Origin: Styela clava
Taxonomy: Eukaryota > Chordata > Ascidiacea > Stolidobranchia > Styelidae
Reading direction: 5' to 3'
Length of the DNA stretch: 64,000 nucleotides
NCBI RefSeq assembly: GCF_964204865.1
Contig: NC_135261.1
Coordinates: 9,796,001 to 9,860,000, forward strand
The stretch's first letter is position 1. The number at the start of each line of letters is the position of its first letter. Positions 23,108 through 34,321 of the stretch are shown here, in pieces. Under the pieces are notes generated by a model. That model searched no databases, was not told where the DNA came from, and worked only from the letters and a program-made list of their open reading frames with translations. Made by a program: the position numbers and the translations under genes.

Positions 23108-26100
23108 TCCTGTTCACACTCTGGAGGAATTGAATCGTCCCATCCCAGCTTCTTCCTGCACAATCCTTGCATAAGGACCTTCATAGGTTGAATGACCGGC
23201 TGGCCAATGCCAAGAGGGTCAAATATTGAGTTCACAACACCCAGCATACCCCGTCTGGTAGCTGGTCGTTCAGTGTATTTAGTACTGAAACTTATTGTAT
23301 CTTCATTTGCGTTCCATATCATGCCAAGAGCTCGCTCAACAGGCAATTCATCTATAGAGATATCCAAACGCTTTGCTTCCTTCGATCGGTGAGCTTCTGG
23401 AATTGAGGCCAATACTTCACGGTCATTGCTCACCCATTTCGTCACTTCAAAACCACCTTTAGCAGCAATTTCAGTAACACTCTTTATATGTTGGAGGGCA
23501 CTAGCAGCATCCGGCTTAGAATCACAAAAATCATCAACATAAAATGAATCATTAATTGCATCAATCACACTTTGTTCAAAATCATTTTTGTTATCTATTG
23601 CAGTTTGTTTCAAAGCGAAGTTGCAACAACTTGGAGAGCACACAGTTCCAAAGAGAAAAACCGACATTCTATAAATTTTCATGGGTAAAGTGATGTCACC
23701 ATTTTCCCACCAGAAGAAACGGAGGAAATTTCTATCACATTCTTTCACCTTTACCTGATGAAACATGGACCGTATATCCCCTTGAACAGCTACAATATTT
23801 TTGCGAAAGCGTGACAAGACTCCAACTAAATTATTTGTTAAATCCGGCCCCTGTAACAGGATGTCATTAAATGAAATTCCTTCTGATTTTGCTGAGCAAT
23901 CAAATACAACCCTTAACGTTTTCTTCTCTGGATGACGAACTCCGTGATGGCTGAGGTACCAAGTCCTTCCTTCTTCTTCATTGGTATTCAGAACTTCTTC
24001 AGCATACCCCATTGTTATCATATTTGCAACAAAATCCTTGTATTCTGCATAAAATTCCGGTTCCTTGTGAAGACGACGCTTTAATGATTCTGCTCGCTGC
24101 AAAACTTGATATTTATTTGAGTGCAACTTAACATCAGGATTCTTCAATGGTAAACCTATTTCGTAATGTCCATCAGTTCTGAGCTTAATTGACTTACTAA
24201 CTTTGTCGAGAAAAACTTGTTGAATTGGTGAAACCTCATCTTTTTCATTAATTGCAGAATCAACAACATCTGCACACATTTGGCACAAAGGATTTAGTTG
24301 AGATTTGGTGAAATATGTAGAATTTTTGGTATTTCCATTTTTCGCAGGGCAGTTAACCATCCATCCAGCAATTGTCTTCGATGCAAAATAATTGTTTGGG
24401 CCATAAATCACTTCCAATGGTTTATGCAAACCAAGATTATCTTTGCCAATCAAGAGCTCCACATCACATTCTACTTTGGGTAGCACAATACCATTAAATT
24501 CTTTAAATTGATCAAGATCACTTTGTGTAGGGATATCTGTTTGATCAACACCAATTTGATCGTTTGAAAACAAGGGATTTAACCTTACATATTTTGACTC
24601 CTCAAAATCTGCCAGTTCGAGGTTCTTTATAACAGTGCATTGCTTGTGTTCCACGGTATTATTTATAGTACGAATGTTCAAATTTGTAACTGGTCCATTG
24701 ACCTTTAATTTATTCATTAGCGAATTGCTTATAAAAGAGCAAGTCGATCCATTGTCAAAGAATGCATTGGTTATAACAGCATTTCTTCTACCAGCTATGC
24801 GTACCTTAACAGGTACAACATTGAGCAAAACCTTTTGTTCGTCAGAGGCATTCAGGAATGCATTAAATTTGGTTTCAGACATCTGTGTCCTATAATCATT
24901 ATGTGTTTGTGTAGTACTTTCATGACTACTTGATGTAGGGACTTTTATTGGTTCCTTATCCGGAGGATGAAGAAGTGTTGTGTGTTTTCTTCTGCAGTTT
25001 GCATTTTTGCAAGGGTTGTTTCGTTTACATTCCCTGACCCAATGCCCAGATAATAAACATGAAAAACACAACTTTTGCTTTTTTACAAACTCCAATCTCT
25101 TATCATACGTCATGCCTCGAAATTCATCGCATTGATTTAAGTAATGATCTCCATCACATTTTACACATCTGCGTACAGGTCTATTATTATGAACTGTAGT
25201 TGCAAATGAGGATTTGTATGGCCTCGAGCCTCTTGTGGAAATAATTTGTTTTGATGTATTAAATTCGATAGAGGGAACATTGCATACTTCTCTAGTTTTC
25301 TTACGGACGTAATCAGCAAGATCCTCTATTGTTAGGTCTTTTTTCTTTATTTGTAGTACATTGTCCATCTTTGATAACCACCCAGATCTCCATTCAGGCG
25401 GCATTCTTAAAGCTATTTTTTCTATGGTCATAAGGGCAACATTTTTGTATTCAACCCCTATCAACGTATTTTTGCATGACATGATTTCTGCTGAATACAC
25501 AGTTAATGATTCTTTGTTACTCAAATTCAGTCGAGGACCATTTGCTATGGAATTAATGCAGGATTCGCCAATTTGAAATTTCTGACCATAAGTTTCTTCA
25601 AGTAATCGGATAGCTTCATCATAGCTATCTGTTCTGTGCTGGCATCCCTTAACCAAAGCACGAGCAGGGCCTTTTGTATATTGAAGAAGATAAACTAGTT
25701 TGTGCTTTGGATTTTGTAATCTGCTACCAATTACGGTTTCAAAAATATCAATGAAATCCCTATATTCACCTGCATTACCACAAAATACAGGGGGTTCAGA
25801 TGGTGGCAAACCTAAAGTTTGAGGCACATATATAACTTGAGGGTTAGCTGCTTGTTGATTCGAAATATTGTCATTCTGTGCATTTGCATTACTTGGTTGA
25901 CTGCCCACAATAGGCTTTCGAATTGAGCCAATATTCACTGAGTGCATTGCCTCTGCATTTTCAATTCTGCCAGGATTATCTATTAGTGTTGGTAATGTAG
26001 GGTTCATATTAACAGCCGAACTAGTCGTATGCAATGGAATAGTATTGAATGAAGTTGGAAATTTCGTTAATATTTCACTGTGGTTCGTTCCAGCCCCAGT

Positions 26101-27486
26101 GTAAATTGCATTGCTCTGCAATTGTCTGTTATCACCCACACATGACATTGGAATTTCACAACACCTTAAACTTGGCTTAGATACACATGATGCAGGTACA
26201 CAGGAAGTCAAACCAGAATTCACCACACTACAAGAGCTCACAAACAAATTTTCAGATGTTAACGGTATTTGGGCCATGTCACACACAGATTCAACAACAG
26301 TCACACATGCACTCGGGACCATTTGTGGACGGCAAACCCCAAAATCAGAGGAGGAATAAGAAACTGACTCACCATGCTCTGCGGTGTTCACACGTTCACT
26401 TGGTCGACCCTCACAATGCACATCACAACTTCTAGAGACAGGTAATTGATTAGGTGTTGAAAATGGTGTACTTAAAGCTGGTATTATTGGACTGGTCACA
26501 TTTAATATTTTTGTTTGTTTCATAGAGGAATTTGATGGCTGCTGACTGATTTCGACACTAGCAGCAACAGGGGGCGTATTTATAAGAACGCCTCTTTCTG
26601 CTAAAGTTTCATTTAAATTAGTGTCCAGTTCCAATTGTTCACGTTGATTTTTGTCTTCAATTTCTTGTAGGTTCATCTGCTTCCTCTTGTTGAACTGCTC
26701 CATCTCGATGTTTCTTCGTTGTAGCATTTGTTGGCGACGATGTTGAAAAGCTTCCAGTTCGGCCTTTCTCTTACGCTCTTCAGCTTGCTGTTTTTGTAGA
26801 ATCTGTTGCCACTCATTGTCTAAATTTAAGTTTTCAACTTGATTGTTATTTTCCCAAATTTGTTTCTCACTTTCTAGGCGATTTTGCAATTGTTGTTTCT
26901 CCAATTCTGTGCGCCTTTGTTGATTCAGCTTTCTTGTTTCGAATATATTCTCAATTTGTGAATCACTCAAATTGGACATTCTTGTTGAGCATGAAGATCG
27001 CGACCGAATTGTACCACTGCGTGATGTTATCAAACTTCGCATTACTGATCTATGTTGCTGACTATTTATTTTTGAAGTCCTGCTTTTATTTGTCTTTATC
27101 TTCGACCTTGTTGTCATAGCATGCGCATTTGTTGATCCTTCTTTAGCAAGGCCAGATGCTACAGATGCTCCTTGGTTGTTCTTTTCTGAACTTGGTTGGA
27201 CATCTGACTCTACATCAGGACTTCTTAGGAACAGATCTTTGATTGACGCACTATGACAATCTTTAGAAGTTGATTGACTTTCATTAGGCAAAACAGGAAT
27301 TATACCTTGTGTTGGAATAGTCAGCAAAGCAATTACATTATTTTCAGTTGCTTCAGAAAATCCAGTAATCGACATATTTTCTAACATATCATTGTCTCTG
27401 TTCACTAGTTCATCAGCGGCAGCTGGTTCATTGATGTTGTCATTTGATTCGGCCATATTTTCAAAAACTTTGTTGCAGTATTGCAA
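23044..27486 (-). CDS. BEL/Pao Gag-protease-reverse transcriptase polyprotein
   Basis: 1480 codons. Residues about 190-290 are a Glu/Gln/Arg-rich coiled coil, and about 565-660 a Gag region of the type found in Pao elements (PPVFCGNAGEYRDFI). Zinc knuckles lie at about 805-840 (CFSCLLSGHWVREC, then a CRRKHTTLLH segment). The aspartic protease has FFDNGSTCSFI at about 909-919, with DNG in place of the usual DSG/DTG. The reverse transcriptase spans about 1050-1400, with RVVFDCSAK, QGDIRSMFHQV and the catalytic FYVDDF at about 1313. The frame ends abruptly after the RT, where the RNase H domain should begin. Synthesis is cytoplasmic, in virus-like particles. A second Met (MAESND) ten residues in could be the true start. 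Confidence 0.93.
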   Translation of the reverse strand: MQYCNKVFENMAESNDNINEPAAADELVNRDNDMLENMSITGFSEATENNVIALLTIPTQGIIPVLPNESQSTSKDCHSASIKDLFLRSPDVESDVQPSSEKNNQGASVASGLAKEGSTNAHAMTTRSKIKTNKSRTSKINSQQHRSVMRSLITSRSGTIRSRSSCSTRMSNLSDSQIENIFETRKLNQQRRTELEKQQLQNRLESEKQIWENNNQVENLNLDNEWQQILQKQQAEERKRKAELEAFQHRRQQMLQRRNIEMEQFNKRKQMNLQEIEDKNQREQLELDTNLNETLAERGVLINTPPVAASVEISQQPSNSSMKQTKILNVTSPIIPALSTPFSTPNQLPVSRSCDVHCEGRPSERVNTAEHGESVSYSSSDFGVCRPQMVPSACVTVVESVCDMAQIPLTSENLFVSSCSVVNSGLTSCVPASCVSKPSLRCCEIPMSCVGDNRQLQSNAIYTGAGTNHSEILTKFPTSFNTIPLHTTSSAVNMNPTLPTLIDNPGRIENAEAMHSVNIGSIRKPIVGSQPSNANAQNDNISNQQAANPQVIYVPQTLGLPPSEPPVFCGNAGEYRDFIDIFETVIGSRLQNPKHKLVYLLQYTKGPARALVKGCQHRTDSYDEAIRLLEETYGQKFQIGESCINSIANGPRLNLSNKESLTVYSAEIMSCKNTLIGVEYKNVALMTIEKIALRMPPEWRSGWLSKMDNVLQIKKKDLTIEDLADYVRKKTREVCNVPSIEFNTSKQIISTRGSRPYKSSFATTVHNNRPVRRCVKCDGDHYLNQCDEFRGMTYDKRLEFVKKQKLCFSCLLSGHWVRECKRNNPCKNANCRRKHTTLLHPPDKEPIKVPTSSSHESTTQTHNDYRTQMSETKFNAFLNASDEQKVLLNVVPVKVRIAGRRNAVITNAFFDNGSTCSFISNSLMNKLKVNGPVTNLNIRTINNTVEHKQCTVIKNLELADFEESKYVRLNPLFSNDQIGVDQTDIPTQSDLDQFKEFNGIVLPKVECDVELLIGKDNLGLHKPLEVIYGPNNYFASKTIAGWMVNCPAKNGNTKNSTYFTKSQLNPLCQMCADVVDSAINEKDEVSPIQQVFLDKVSKSIKLRTDGHYEIGLPLKNPDVKLHSNKYQVLQRAESLKRRLHKEPEFYAEYKDFVANMITMGYAEEVLNTNEEEGRTWYLSHHGVRHPEKKTLRVVFDCSAKSEGISFNDILLQGPDLTNNLVGVLSRFRKNIVAVQGDIRSMFHQVKVKECDRNFLRFFWWENGDITLPMKIYRMSVFLFGTVCSPSCCNFALKQTAIDNKNDFEQSVIDAINDSFYVDDFCDSKPDAASALQHIKSVTEIAAKGGFEVTKWVSNDREVLASIPEAHRSKEAKRLDISIDELPVERALGMIWNANEDTISFSTKYTERPATRRGMLGVVNSIFDPLGIGQPVIQPMKVLMQGLCRKKLGWDDSIPPECEQEWLKWISELSKLEDSFQEEDK

Positions 27487-27501
27487 ATGTCAAAAAACTA
27501 A

Positions 27502-28334
27502 TGTAGACGCCAAATTTGGAGTGCCTTTAGCGCCCACACCAGGTGTATTTCTTAGATGGTCGATCTGTTTTAGTAAACTGATTTTGTCACTCCAATGCAA
27601 AAAGACGCGTACAACAGTACAAGTTGATGTCGTTTATTGTCAGGAAAGTACAGGTGTATGAAGATACGTCGGTACGATGTTATAGGTATGATAATACAAC
27701 AGTACGTGATTACGACAATACGTGGATACGAGAGTACGTCAGTACGAGAGTACATCAATACGTGTACGGGAAGTACGGCAGTACGGTTTTCTAAATAAAA
27801 CAAACAATAATTACAACAAATAATGTGCCGGCAAGAAATAACTCGACAATTGAAATCATTAACTAAACAAAATTGTACACATTAGAACTGAACTTAACAT
27901 ACGCAGGTTTACGCCAGTATAATAACAGTTGCGGCTGATTACAAAAGTGGTCATTATAGAACACGGTACAACCGAAATATTCCTTAAATATAAAAACAAT
28001 AAACTGAAATACGTACTTGACAGTGTAGCTTTCAGCTTACAAAACAATCGACAGTTGATTGGGACAGTTATTGAAATTAAGTTAATGTTATTAAATCTAA
28101 ATATACGAAAATACAATTAAAACCTTGGAACTACAAATCTCCAGACAACGAAAACCTTGCACCACAAATCCCACAGTCCTGAGAAGGTCGAATCAAGGTA
28201 CTGAAGCAGCGCGCGCAGCAAACGCGCACGGGGTATTATGATGTCACAATCACTAAAATCTGTGAACGTATGTACCACCAGCGCCTCCAGTGGTAAACAA
28301 CAAAAAATATAATGAAGCGAAAGAGGCAGTTTCA
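27502..28334 (-). repeat. 5' LTR of the BEL/Pao element (coding sense)
   Basis: 833 bp, apparently identical to 21353-22185. In coding sense it begins TGAAACTG and ends CGTCTACA, and it is followed by the short leader before the Gag frame. Confidence 0.95.
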
Positions 28335-29371
28335 GGTGGTATTGTATAATATTTTATGCGGATAGGAATAATGAGTCAAAGAGGTTTCAAGGTAGGAAAT
28401 ATTAGCGTCACTTTATTTTTGGAAAATTTTGATAGTTGTACCAGCTACCAGTATACCTTCACCAATTTGGAACCGAGATTCAAAGAATTAGGTGTAATTC
28501 ATGGATCTGACGACAGATAAATAACTTTGTTAGTAGACACGCAATGGGCCTTTGATACATTTTGCTAGATTGCTGTGGTCCTGTGGTATTGTTGTACAGA
28601 AAAATCATTTTTTCGCATCAATTAATATACTGTGTTTCGAATTTTTAGTGCGTGGTTGAGTTTGCTAAAAGGCTTTTACTTTTTTTTTATTAATATTTTG
28701 TCCGTTATTTGTCGATTATGTTAGCAAATTCGACGCAAAGCTAGAAAACTAAGGTCTTGAGGTGCCGGTATACCCATGCGCAACATTCGTAACCACATAA
28801 TTGAGCATCGTTCGTGTATTTGGTTTCATACTGCATTTGAAGTTCTGTTTGCATATCAAATATATTTTTTAAAACTACCGGGCCCCAGCCATTTTTAAGT
28901 TTTGTTCACGGATTTTTGATAAAGAAAATAGTCGAGAAGCCCTGTACACTGCAACATTGCACCACAATTTCACTTTGTCAAAAGTTGCAGATTTAAAATA
29001 TATTTAAAAATGAACTTTTAATTAACCAAATCCTGTAATATTCCGAAAAATCTTGTTGCTGATGAGTATATATATATATATCTTTCAGTCTCTTGGGTAG
29101 CAATTGATCATGTTTCTGCAAAATAATGATAAAAATAGCGGAATCAGATTTTAATCAAATGGATATATATATAACTCACTACACAACTTTAGGCCATCAG
29201 CAGTATTTTCATGCCCAAACGGACGATATATTCACCGGGTGTTTTGGGTTAATTCTTAACCATTGTCAGCCTTGCCTTACCAAATTTATTATTACTGTGT
29301 ATGGAAAACACGACTGTGAAAACTACAGCTTACCTTTTTGTGTTATTAAACTGAGTATTTCGAAATGTATG
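28335..29371. other. 3' flank of lipocalin copy B
   Basis: No gene is seen. From about 28960 the sequence resembles the 3' flank of copy A (AATTAACCAAA, TCTTGTTG, CAATTGATCA), so it belongs to the duplicated unit. A (TA)n tract lies at 29064-29083, and a minus-strand AATAAA lies at 29289-29284, about 85 bp beyond the stop of copy B. Confidence 0.5.
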
Positions 29372-31562
29372 CTACATTTTCAATTTGGCGAAGTCAGCTA
29401 TTGCTGGTGAAGAAGCACATTGGGTTGCAGCCAGAGTTTCAGTCACATTGAGGTCAATCAAGGCTCGGCGAACATTCAGAAATTCCTCTGCCGTTGGATC
29501 GGGATTCGTTGTGAATACAAGAACTATTTGTTTTTCTGCATAATAAAAAACTCAATTGTCAATAACTATACGGCATCTAATAGCACAAATTTCTTAAATG
29601 AATTGTAGTATTTTTAAAATGCCTTCATTTTTATAAAAACGTTGTAATGCATATTAAATTGGTTTGATTTGTGTAAACATAATTGATGGTAAAATTCACA
29701 AACCTCCCGTATGTTTATTGCAAGAGATGTCGATTAAATAGGTAGAATAATCCGTTGCCATTACGTCTACTGCTATTTGCATCTCCATTTCTTCGACTGA
29801 AATTAAGTACACTCGTCCGTTTTTAATTTGATAAAAAGTCAAAAATTTAGTACAACAGTTCAGCAGGCATATTACTAAATATAGGTATATATAGCTTATT
29901 CGCTATTGCAATTTTTTTCCAAACAAGGATGCAAAGGCAAGCACTAAATGCCTTATAGTACAGGCGGTGATGTGGAAGTGTAGCTGCGCCATAATAGGCT
30001 ACATGCCAGAAAACAACATTTAACTTGAGACAATTCGATTACGAACTGTAAGTGAAACAGATTGGTGCGGAAGAATGCTGAAGCAGAAGTTTTTTGGAAC
30101 AGTCTTCTAACATTCAAACAATTGTTGCAACAACTTGAAGCGTTCTGGAAAGAGAAGGCAGCCGTTTTAAAAGACCATTACCGTAGGATCATAATGAATG
30201 ACTTACTATCGGTACGTTCTTTGTTGTACGACCTAGTAGAGGATACCTTTGATCCTGCGTCCACAATGCTATTGTTTGCTGTGCAAAGAATAAATTTAAA
30301 TATTATTGTCTGTATACTGACAATAACTACGCCGCAATTTTTCATATGAGTATACATATTGTAAAACAAAAATTCGGTTTTGAACAAGATTATAAAAAAA
30401 TTGATTGAAGTTAATTTTATATAGGTATGTCTTACCCGAGGTCCAATAATAAAGGCCTGGTCCTTGACCGGCATGCTTGAATGAAAGTTCGTACTTTTCT
30501 GGAGTATTACTAAATGAACACAATGTTGTTGAATGGGCGTAGTTATAACAACTGTATGAAACAATGTTGTACATATCTACAATTGTTTGTTTAATTTTGT
30601 CTCGGTTTGCTTTTTTTGTGGATGAGGATCATTAAAATAACTCACTCACAATAACTAGATTTAAAGTAGGCGTTTCATCTTTCTGTTTAGTGCCTGAATG
30701 ATCCAGGTTCTATACATTGTTTCATCGGGCATATCTAATAACAATTGTGAAACCTAATATAGGACTGTGGACCTGCAAACATTTCCCTATCCAGACTCAC
30801 AGATACGATCATTTAGAAAATCCTATCCCAAATTTTGCCCGCAAATTGACATAAAAGTAGAGTTCCGGTCCACATCTCCGAATTTAAAATAGACTATTTC
30901 ATTCCGACTTTAGCTGCCCCGTACTAAATAACATTTCCACGAAATCACCGTTGTCCGGTTTTCTTTACTATGATAGTTTTTTTGATTGTCCAATATTCAA
31001 GGTTAATTGATTATCCTGGGCTACTTTAGAAAGTATAATCGTGTGGCTAAATAGTGTGAAAGCATATATATATATATATATATAAGAGTTCACTAAAAAT
31101 CAGAATTTATAGATCTTACCCATTATAGTAATAATCTTTTCCATGAAAGACAGCGTAACTTTCGGGTCCTTCGTCAACAATTTTGTAAAGATAAGAAGCT
31201 TGACACGAAACGACTTCAGAAAATATGGGATTCGGAGAGTAATATGACAGATACCAGAAGGTAGGAACCTTAAGTACACAACAAACAAAATAAAGTCATA
31301 ACGCATTGAAGAAAGCTTGTTCCAACAGATATTAAAAAAAACATTTTTCGATACGCTGGAATAGATGGAAACGGTTCGCTGATATATTTGGCAAAATATA
31401 TTGTACGAAATTGGCCCATGTTAAATGCAAAAGGGAACACACCTTTTTCCAATCTATATCTGCTCTCGGAGTCATGCCACATTTTTCATCGTCAACAGAT
31501 GCATAGCAATCAGTGAATAGCCATAAGGAGAAAAGACAAAATAGTAATTTTGTAAGTTCCAT
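29372..31562 (-). CDS. lipocalin-like secreted protein, copy B
   Basis: Exons on the minus strand: 31562-31443, 31268-31120, 30509-30436, 30278-30207, 29796-29704 and 29535-29372. Phases agree; 672 nt, 223 residues. Residues 1-21 form a signal peptide (LTKLLFCLFSLWLFTDCYA). After it come Cys-28 and the strand A-like segment DWKKVPTFWYLSYYSP, equivalent to the lipocalin G-x-W motif though Gly is replaced. The second lipocalin motif, TDY, is exact in ATDYSTYLIDISC, and four more cysteines could form the usual disulphides. Six exons with this phase pattern suit lipocalins, extracellular beta-barrel carriers of small hydrophobic ligands. The ligand cannot be told. An N-glycosylation sequon (NVT) is near the C-terminus. 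The gene is intact, unlike copy A; a minus-strand AATAAA follows the stop. Confidence 0.72.
31065..31084. repeat. (TA)n microsatellite
   Basis: An AT run in lipocalin copy B, immediately past the donor of exon 2. Confidence 0.8.
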
Positions 31563-31908
31563 CCTGATTTTAGAAGTCGGTCACAACTGATGCGTTCGAC
31601 TGTGTTCCTGTGCACAGAGTGATTTGATTTATTGAAAATTCTCTCGGGCGTTAATGTTTGCATACTGTATCGATATAAAATCAATATTAGATAAAAACAA
31701 ACTTCTTTCAAAACGAAAACTTCAAGATACGTGACAAATGCGTCAAATAAGCGAAGATATTTAAGATCAATTATTTTCATAAAATAAGAAATTCAGTAGA
31801 CCTTCAAATTGTTTTCAAAATAAACCGTGACATTACATTATTAAGGCCACTGCAAAATATAACTTGATATCTGAATCACTGTTTCATTATGTTTATAATA
31901 TTATATTT

Positions 31909-32184
31909 TCAAAAGCAATCAAGGCGATCAATGGACCGGCGTTTGCCCATTTTAGGAATCAAATTGTTTTTAATCTTCAAGTCGGAATATTTATTTAAAC
32001 ATTGTACAAACTCCAGAAAAGACAGCGTTGATTTTTTTTTGGAGTGAGTCATTTTTCTGAGCTGTTCGATAATGGAAGTCAGATGGAAATTACGGACTTT
32101 CATACGAACCATCGGAGCGTGACGGGTGCTGCCAGACACTGTTTTTACCTCACTCTTGGGGGACGCGGCGGTTTCGCTTTTCAT
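31909..32184 (-). CDS. hypothetical small Lys/Ser-rich protein or 3' exon
   Basis: A 91-residue frame from MKSETAASPKSEVK to KRRSIDRLDCF. The same frame stays open upstream to about 32290 without another ATG, so it may be the last exon of a longer gene. It is basic and Ser-rich, with a central segment (FHLTSIIEQLRKM) that could be helical, no signal peptide and no recognised domain. It lies 350 bp upstream of lipocalin copy B on the same strand. Its counterpart upstream of copy A is broken by stops, so either it is dispensable or only this copy is functional. It may not be a gene. Confidence 0.3.
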   Translation of the reverse strand: MKSETAASPKSEVKTVSGSTRHAPMVRMKVRNFHLTSIIEQLRKMTHSKKKSTLSFLEFVQCLNKYSDLKIKNNLIPKMGKRRSIDRLDCF

Positions 32185-32299
32185 TCGCGAGTTTGAGCTG
32201 TTGCTTGGTTGAGGGCCAATGTTGCACCTGGAGTGTACTGGATCAGGTGGAACTCGTAATATCTTTTTCGAAGGTATAAAATACGGTACCGTACTATAT

Positions 32300-33182
32300 A
32301 TACTATGCTGACTATATTAGATAGGATGTCCGGCTACCAGTACTGCAGTACCTGGCAGCACTGAAGTCCGGTACCTTCCATACAGTTCTTCAAGTTGTGT
32401 CAATGCCACTGCTTACTACCGCGTTTCCCCGAAAATAAAACCTTGTCCGAATTATGAAAATTATTGTAATATAAATCCTTTAAAATGATAGTCCATACCT
32501 AAATTAGAAGAAATTGTAACTTGATGGCAAATTTGTGGAGCGAAATCACAGGCTGAAAGACGTCTGTTTGGTGTTGCTGACTTGACTACATAAGGTGAAT
32601 ATAAGTTGTAATCGGAAACCTTTAAAATATAGCATTGGGCCTAAATACTCCAATCATGAAAAAACAAAACATGTTGATTCTAAACAATCATAGCCTATAT
32701 TATAGTATATATTTCGATACAAGGTGAAATGACACAAAGTTTCAAACACCGATATGACATTACTGTTTAACATATATAATGTTCGTTGCCTTTTTGATTT
32801 TATATACTAGAATCTGAACCTATATATTATTTACATTAAAAACATGAACTATGACAATAGACAATACGTTTGTTTCGTCGTGCCAGAAATCACAACACAA
32901 GTTCACAACAGATAAAAAATTATGCATTACAGTAACAGATTTCATTGCAATTGACAGGAAATCGAGAAGGACCAGAAATGGTCATCATAAGTCAGCGACA
33001 CCTAGATTTAAGACGAGTCAAAAGTAAAAATTGCAATTAAAGAAAGCAATGGATACAAAGAGAAACTTAGTCATTCAAAAAATTACCAACAAAACAGGGA
33101 GTGATATAAATATTCATATACGGTAGCATTTGGGAGAGAGAAAAAAAACATAAGGCGGGAAAATTCAGTGATTAATTTTTTT
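32300..33182. other. gene-free stretch
   Basis: AT-rich DNA without a supported frame on either strand. The part nearest 33182 is probably the 3' untranslated region of the minus-strand LINE that begins there. Confidence 0.4.
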
Positions 33183-33646
33183 TTATCTTCGTTCATTTCG
33201 TCATGCAGGAAATAATACACAAATTCAAGGCACAGCCTATACAATACAGAAACGGATTTAGTCGCAGTTTAAAAACAGAGCAATTTAAGTGATAGAGCTT
33301 ACTTAAAAGGATGGAATGGTCAATGGTGTCGAAAGCTTTTGAAATATCAAGAAATATTCCAATTGCATGTTGTTTGCCTTCAAAGGCCTTGGTCAGTTTA
33401 TGTACCAAAACATTAGCAGCCATAGCAGTGGAGTGATGCTTGCGGAAACCAAATTGATGAGAGTGGAAAACATTGTTAGTTTCAAAGAAGTTAGACATGC
33501 TACTATACATTATTGTTTCAAGAATCTCAGAAAATGATGGTAAAAGACTAATAGGTCTATAATTTCCAAGATCTGAAACACTACCCTTTTTAAATAGAGG
33601 AAGAACTTTAGATGCCTTGAAGCTTTCAATGAATAATCCACTAGAT

Positions 33647-34190
33647 CAGGGGTCGGGAACCCATGGCTCGCGAGCCATATATGGCTCTTCTGGTGACGGC
33701 ATATGGCTCTCAGAAAAATCTAATATCCCAAGACTAAGCTTACTATTGTTACGGGATTTCAAACTCTTTTATAGCCAAATTTGGCAGGAAATTCCCAATA
33801 CGTTTGAGAACGCGCGTCTAGCACACGTCTATGTTATGTAAGATAATTACCAGACAGGCATTGTGACAAAAAAGGGGATTCTGGAACATATATTGTGACA
33901 TCACAGAGCGATAGAGTTTCAAAAACACTACGGAGATGCCTAAACGAAAAAGGGTGATGAGTATCGTAGATTTCAACTTGGGCTGCATGTGAGCAACCGT
34001 TCAAGGCCCGCAGCGACTACATGCAGCATCAGAAATCACATTAAATGTATATTGACATTGTATGTGTTGACTTTTGAGTGAACATTTCAGGCCTGATTAA
34101 GTGAAGAAATGTTATATGGCTCGCACGGAAATGCAATTGAAAATATGTATATTTTATGGCTCTCTTGACCAAAAAGGTTCCCGACCCCTG
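33647..34190. mobile_element. non-autonomous hAT element inside the LINE, 8 bp target duplication
   Basis: The termini CAGGGGTCGGGAACCCATGG and GGTTCCCGACCCCTG are inverted repeats. The flanking 8 bp direct repeat CACTAGAT (33639-33646 and 34191-34198) is perfect. At 544 bp it has no transposase. TATGGCTCT repeats lie near both ends. It is younger than the LINE that it splits. Confidence 0.92.
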
Positions 34191-34321
34191 CACTAGATAG
34201 TGAAAGATTAAATATATATGTCAGGATATCAATGATATGTTCTGGAACATGTTTCAATACTTTAAAAGGAATACCATCGATTCCAAAACTTGACTTGGGC
34301 TTCATTTTGCGTATAATATTT

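Larger units (their letters stand above)
21353..28334 (-). mobile_element. BEL/Pao LTR retrotransposon, recent, internally deleted
   Basis: Two 833 bp LTRs (21353-22185 and 27502-28334) look identical by eye and bound a 5.3 kb interior read on the minus strand. The element is flanked by a 5 bp direct repeat, GGTGG. LTR ends are TG..CA. A purine-rich tract with the GGGGCCGGGA core abuts the 3' LTR in coding orientation. The interior carries a Gag-protease-reverse transcriptase frame, then a second frame with the end of integrase; RNase H and the integrase N-terminus are missing. No envelope frame is seen. LTR identity implies very recent insertion; the deletion implies that its mobility now depends on other copies. 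Confidence 0.95.
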
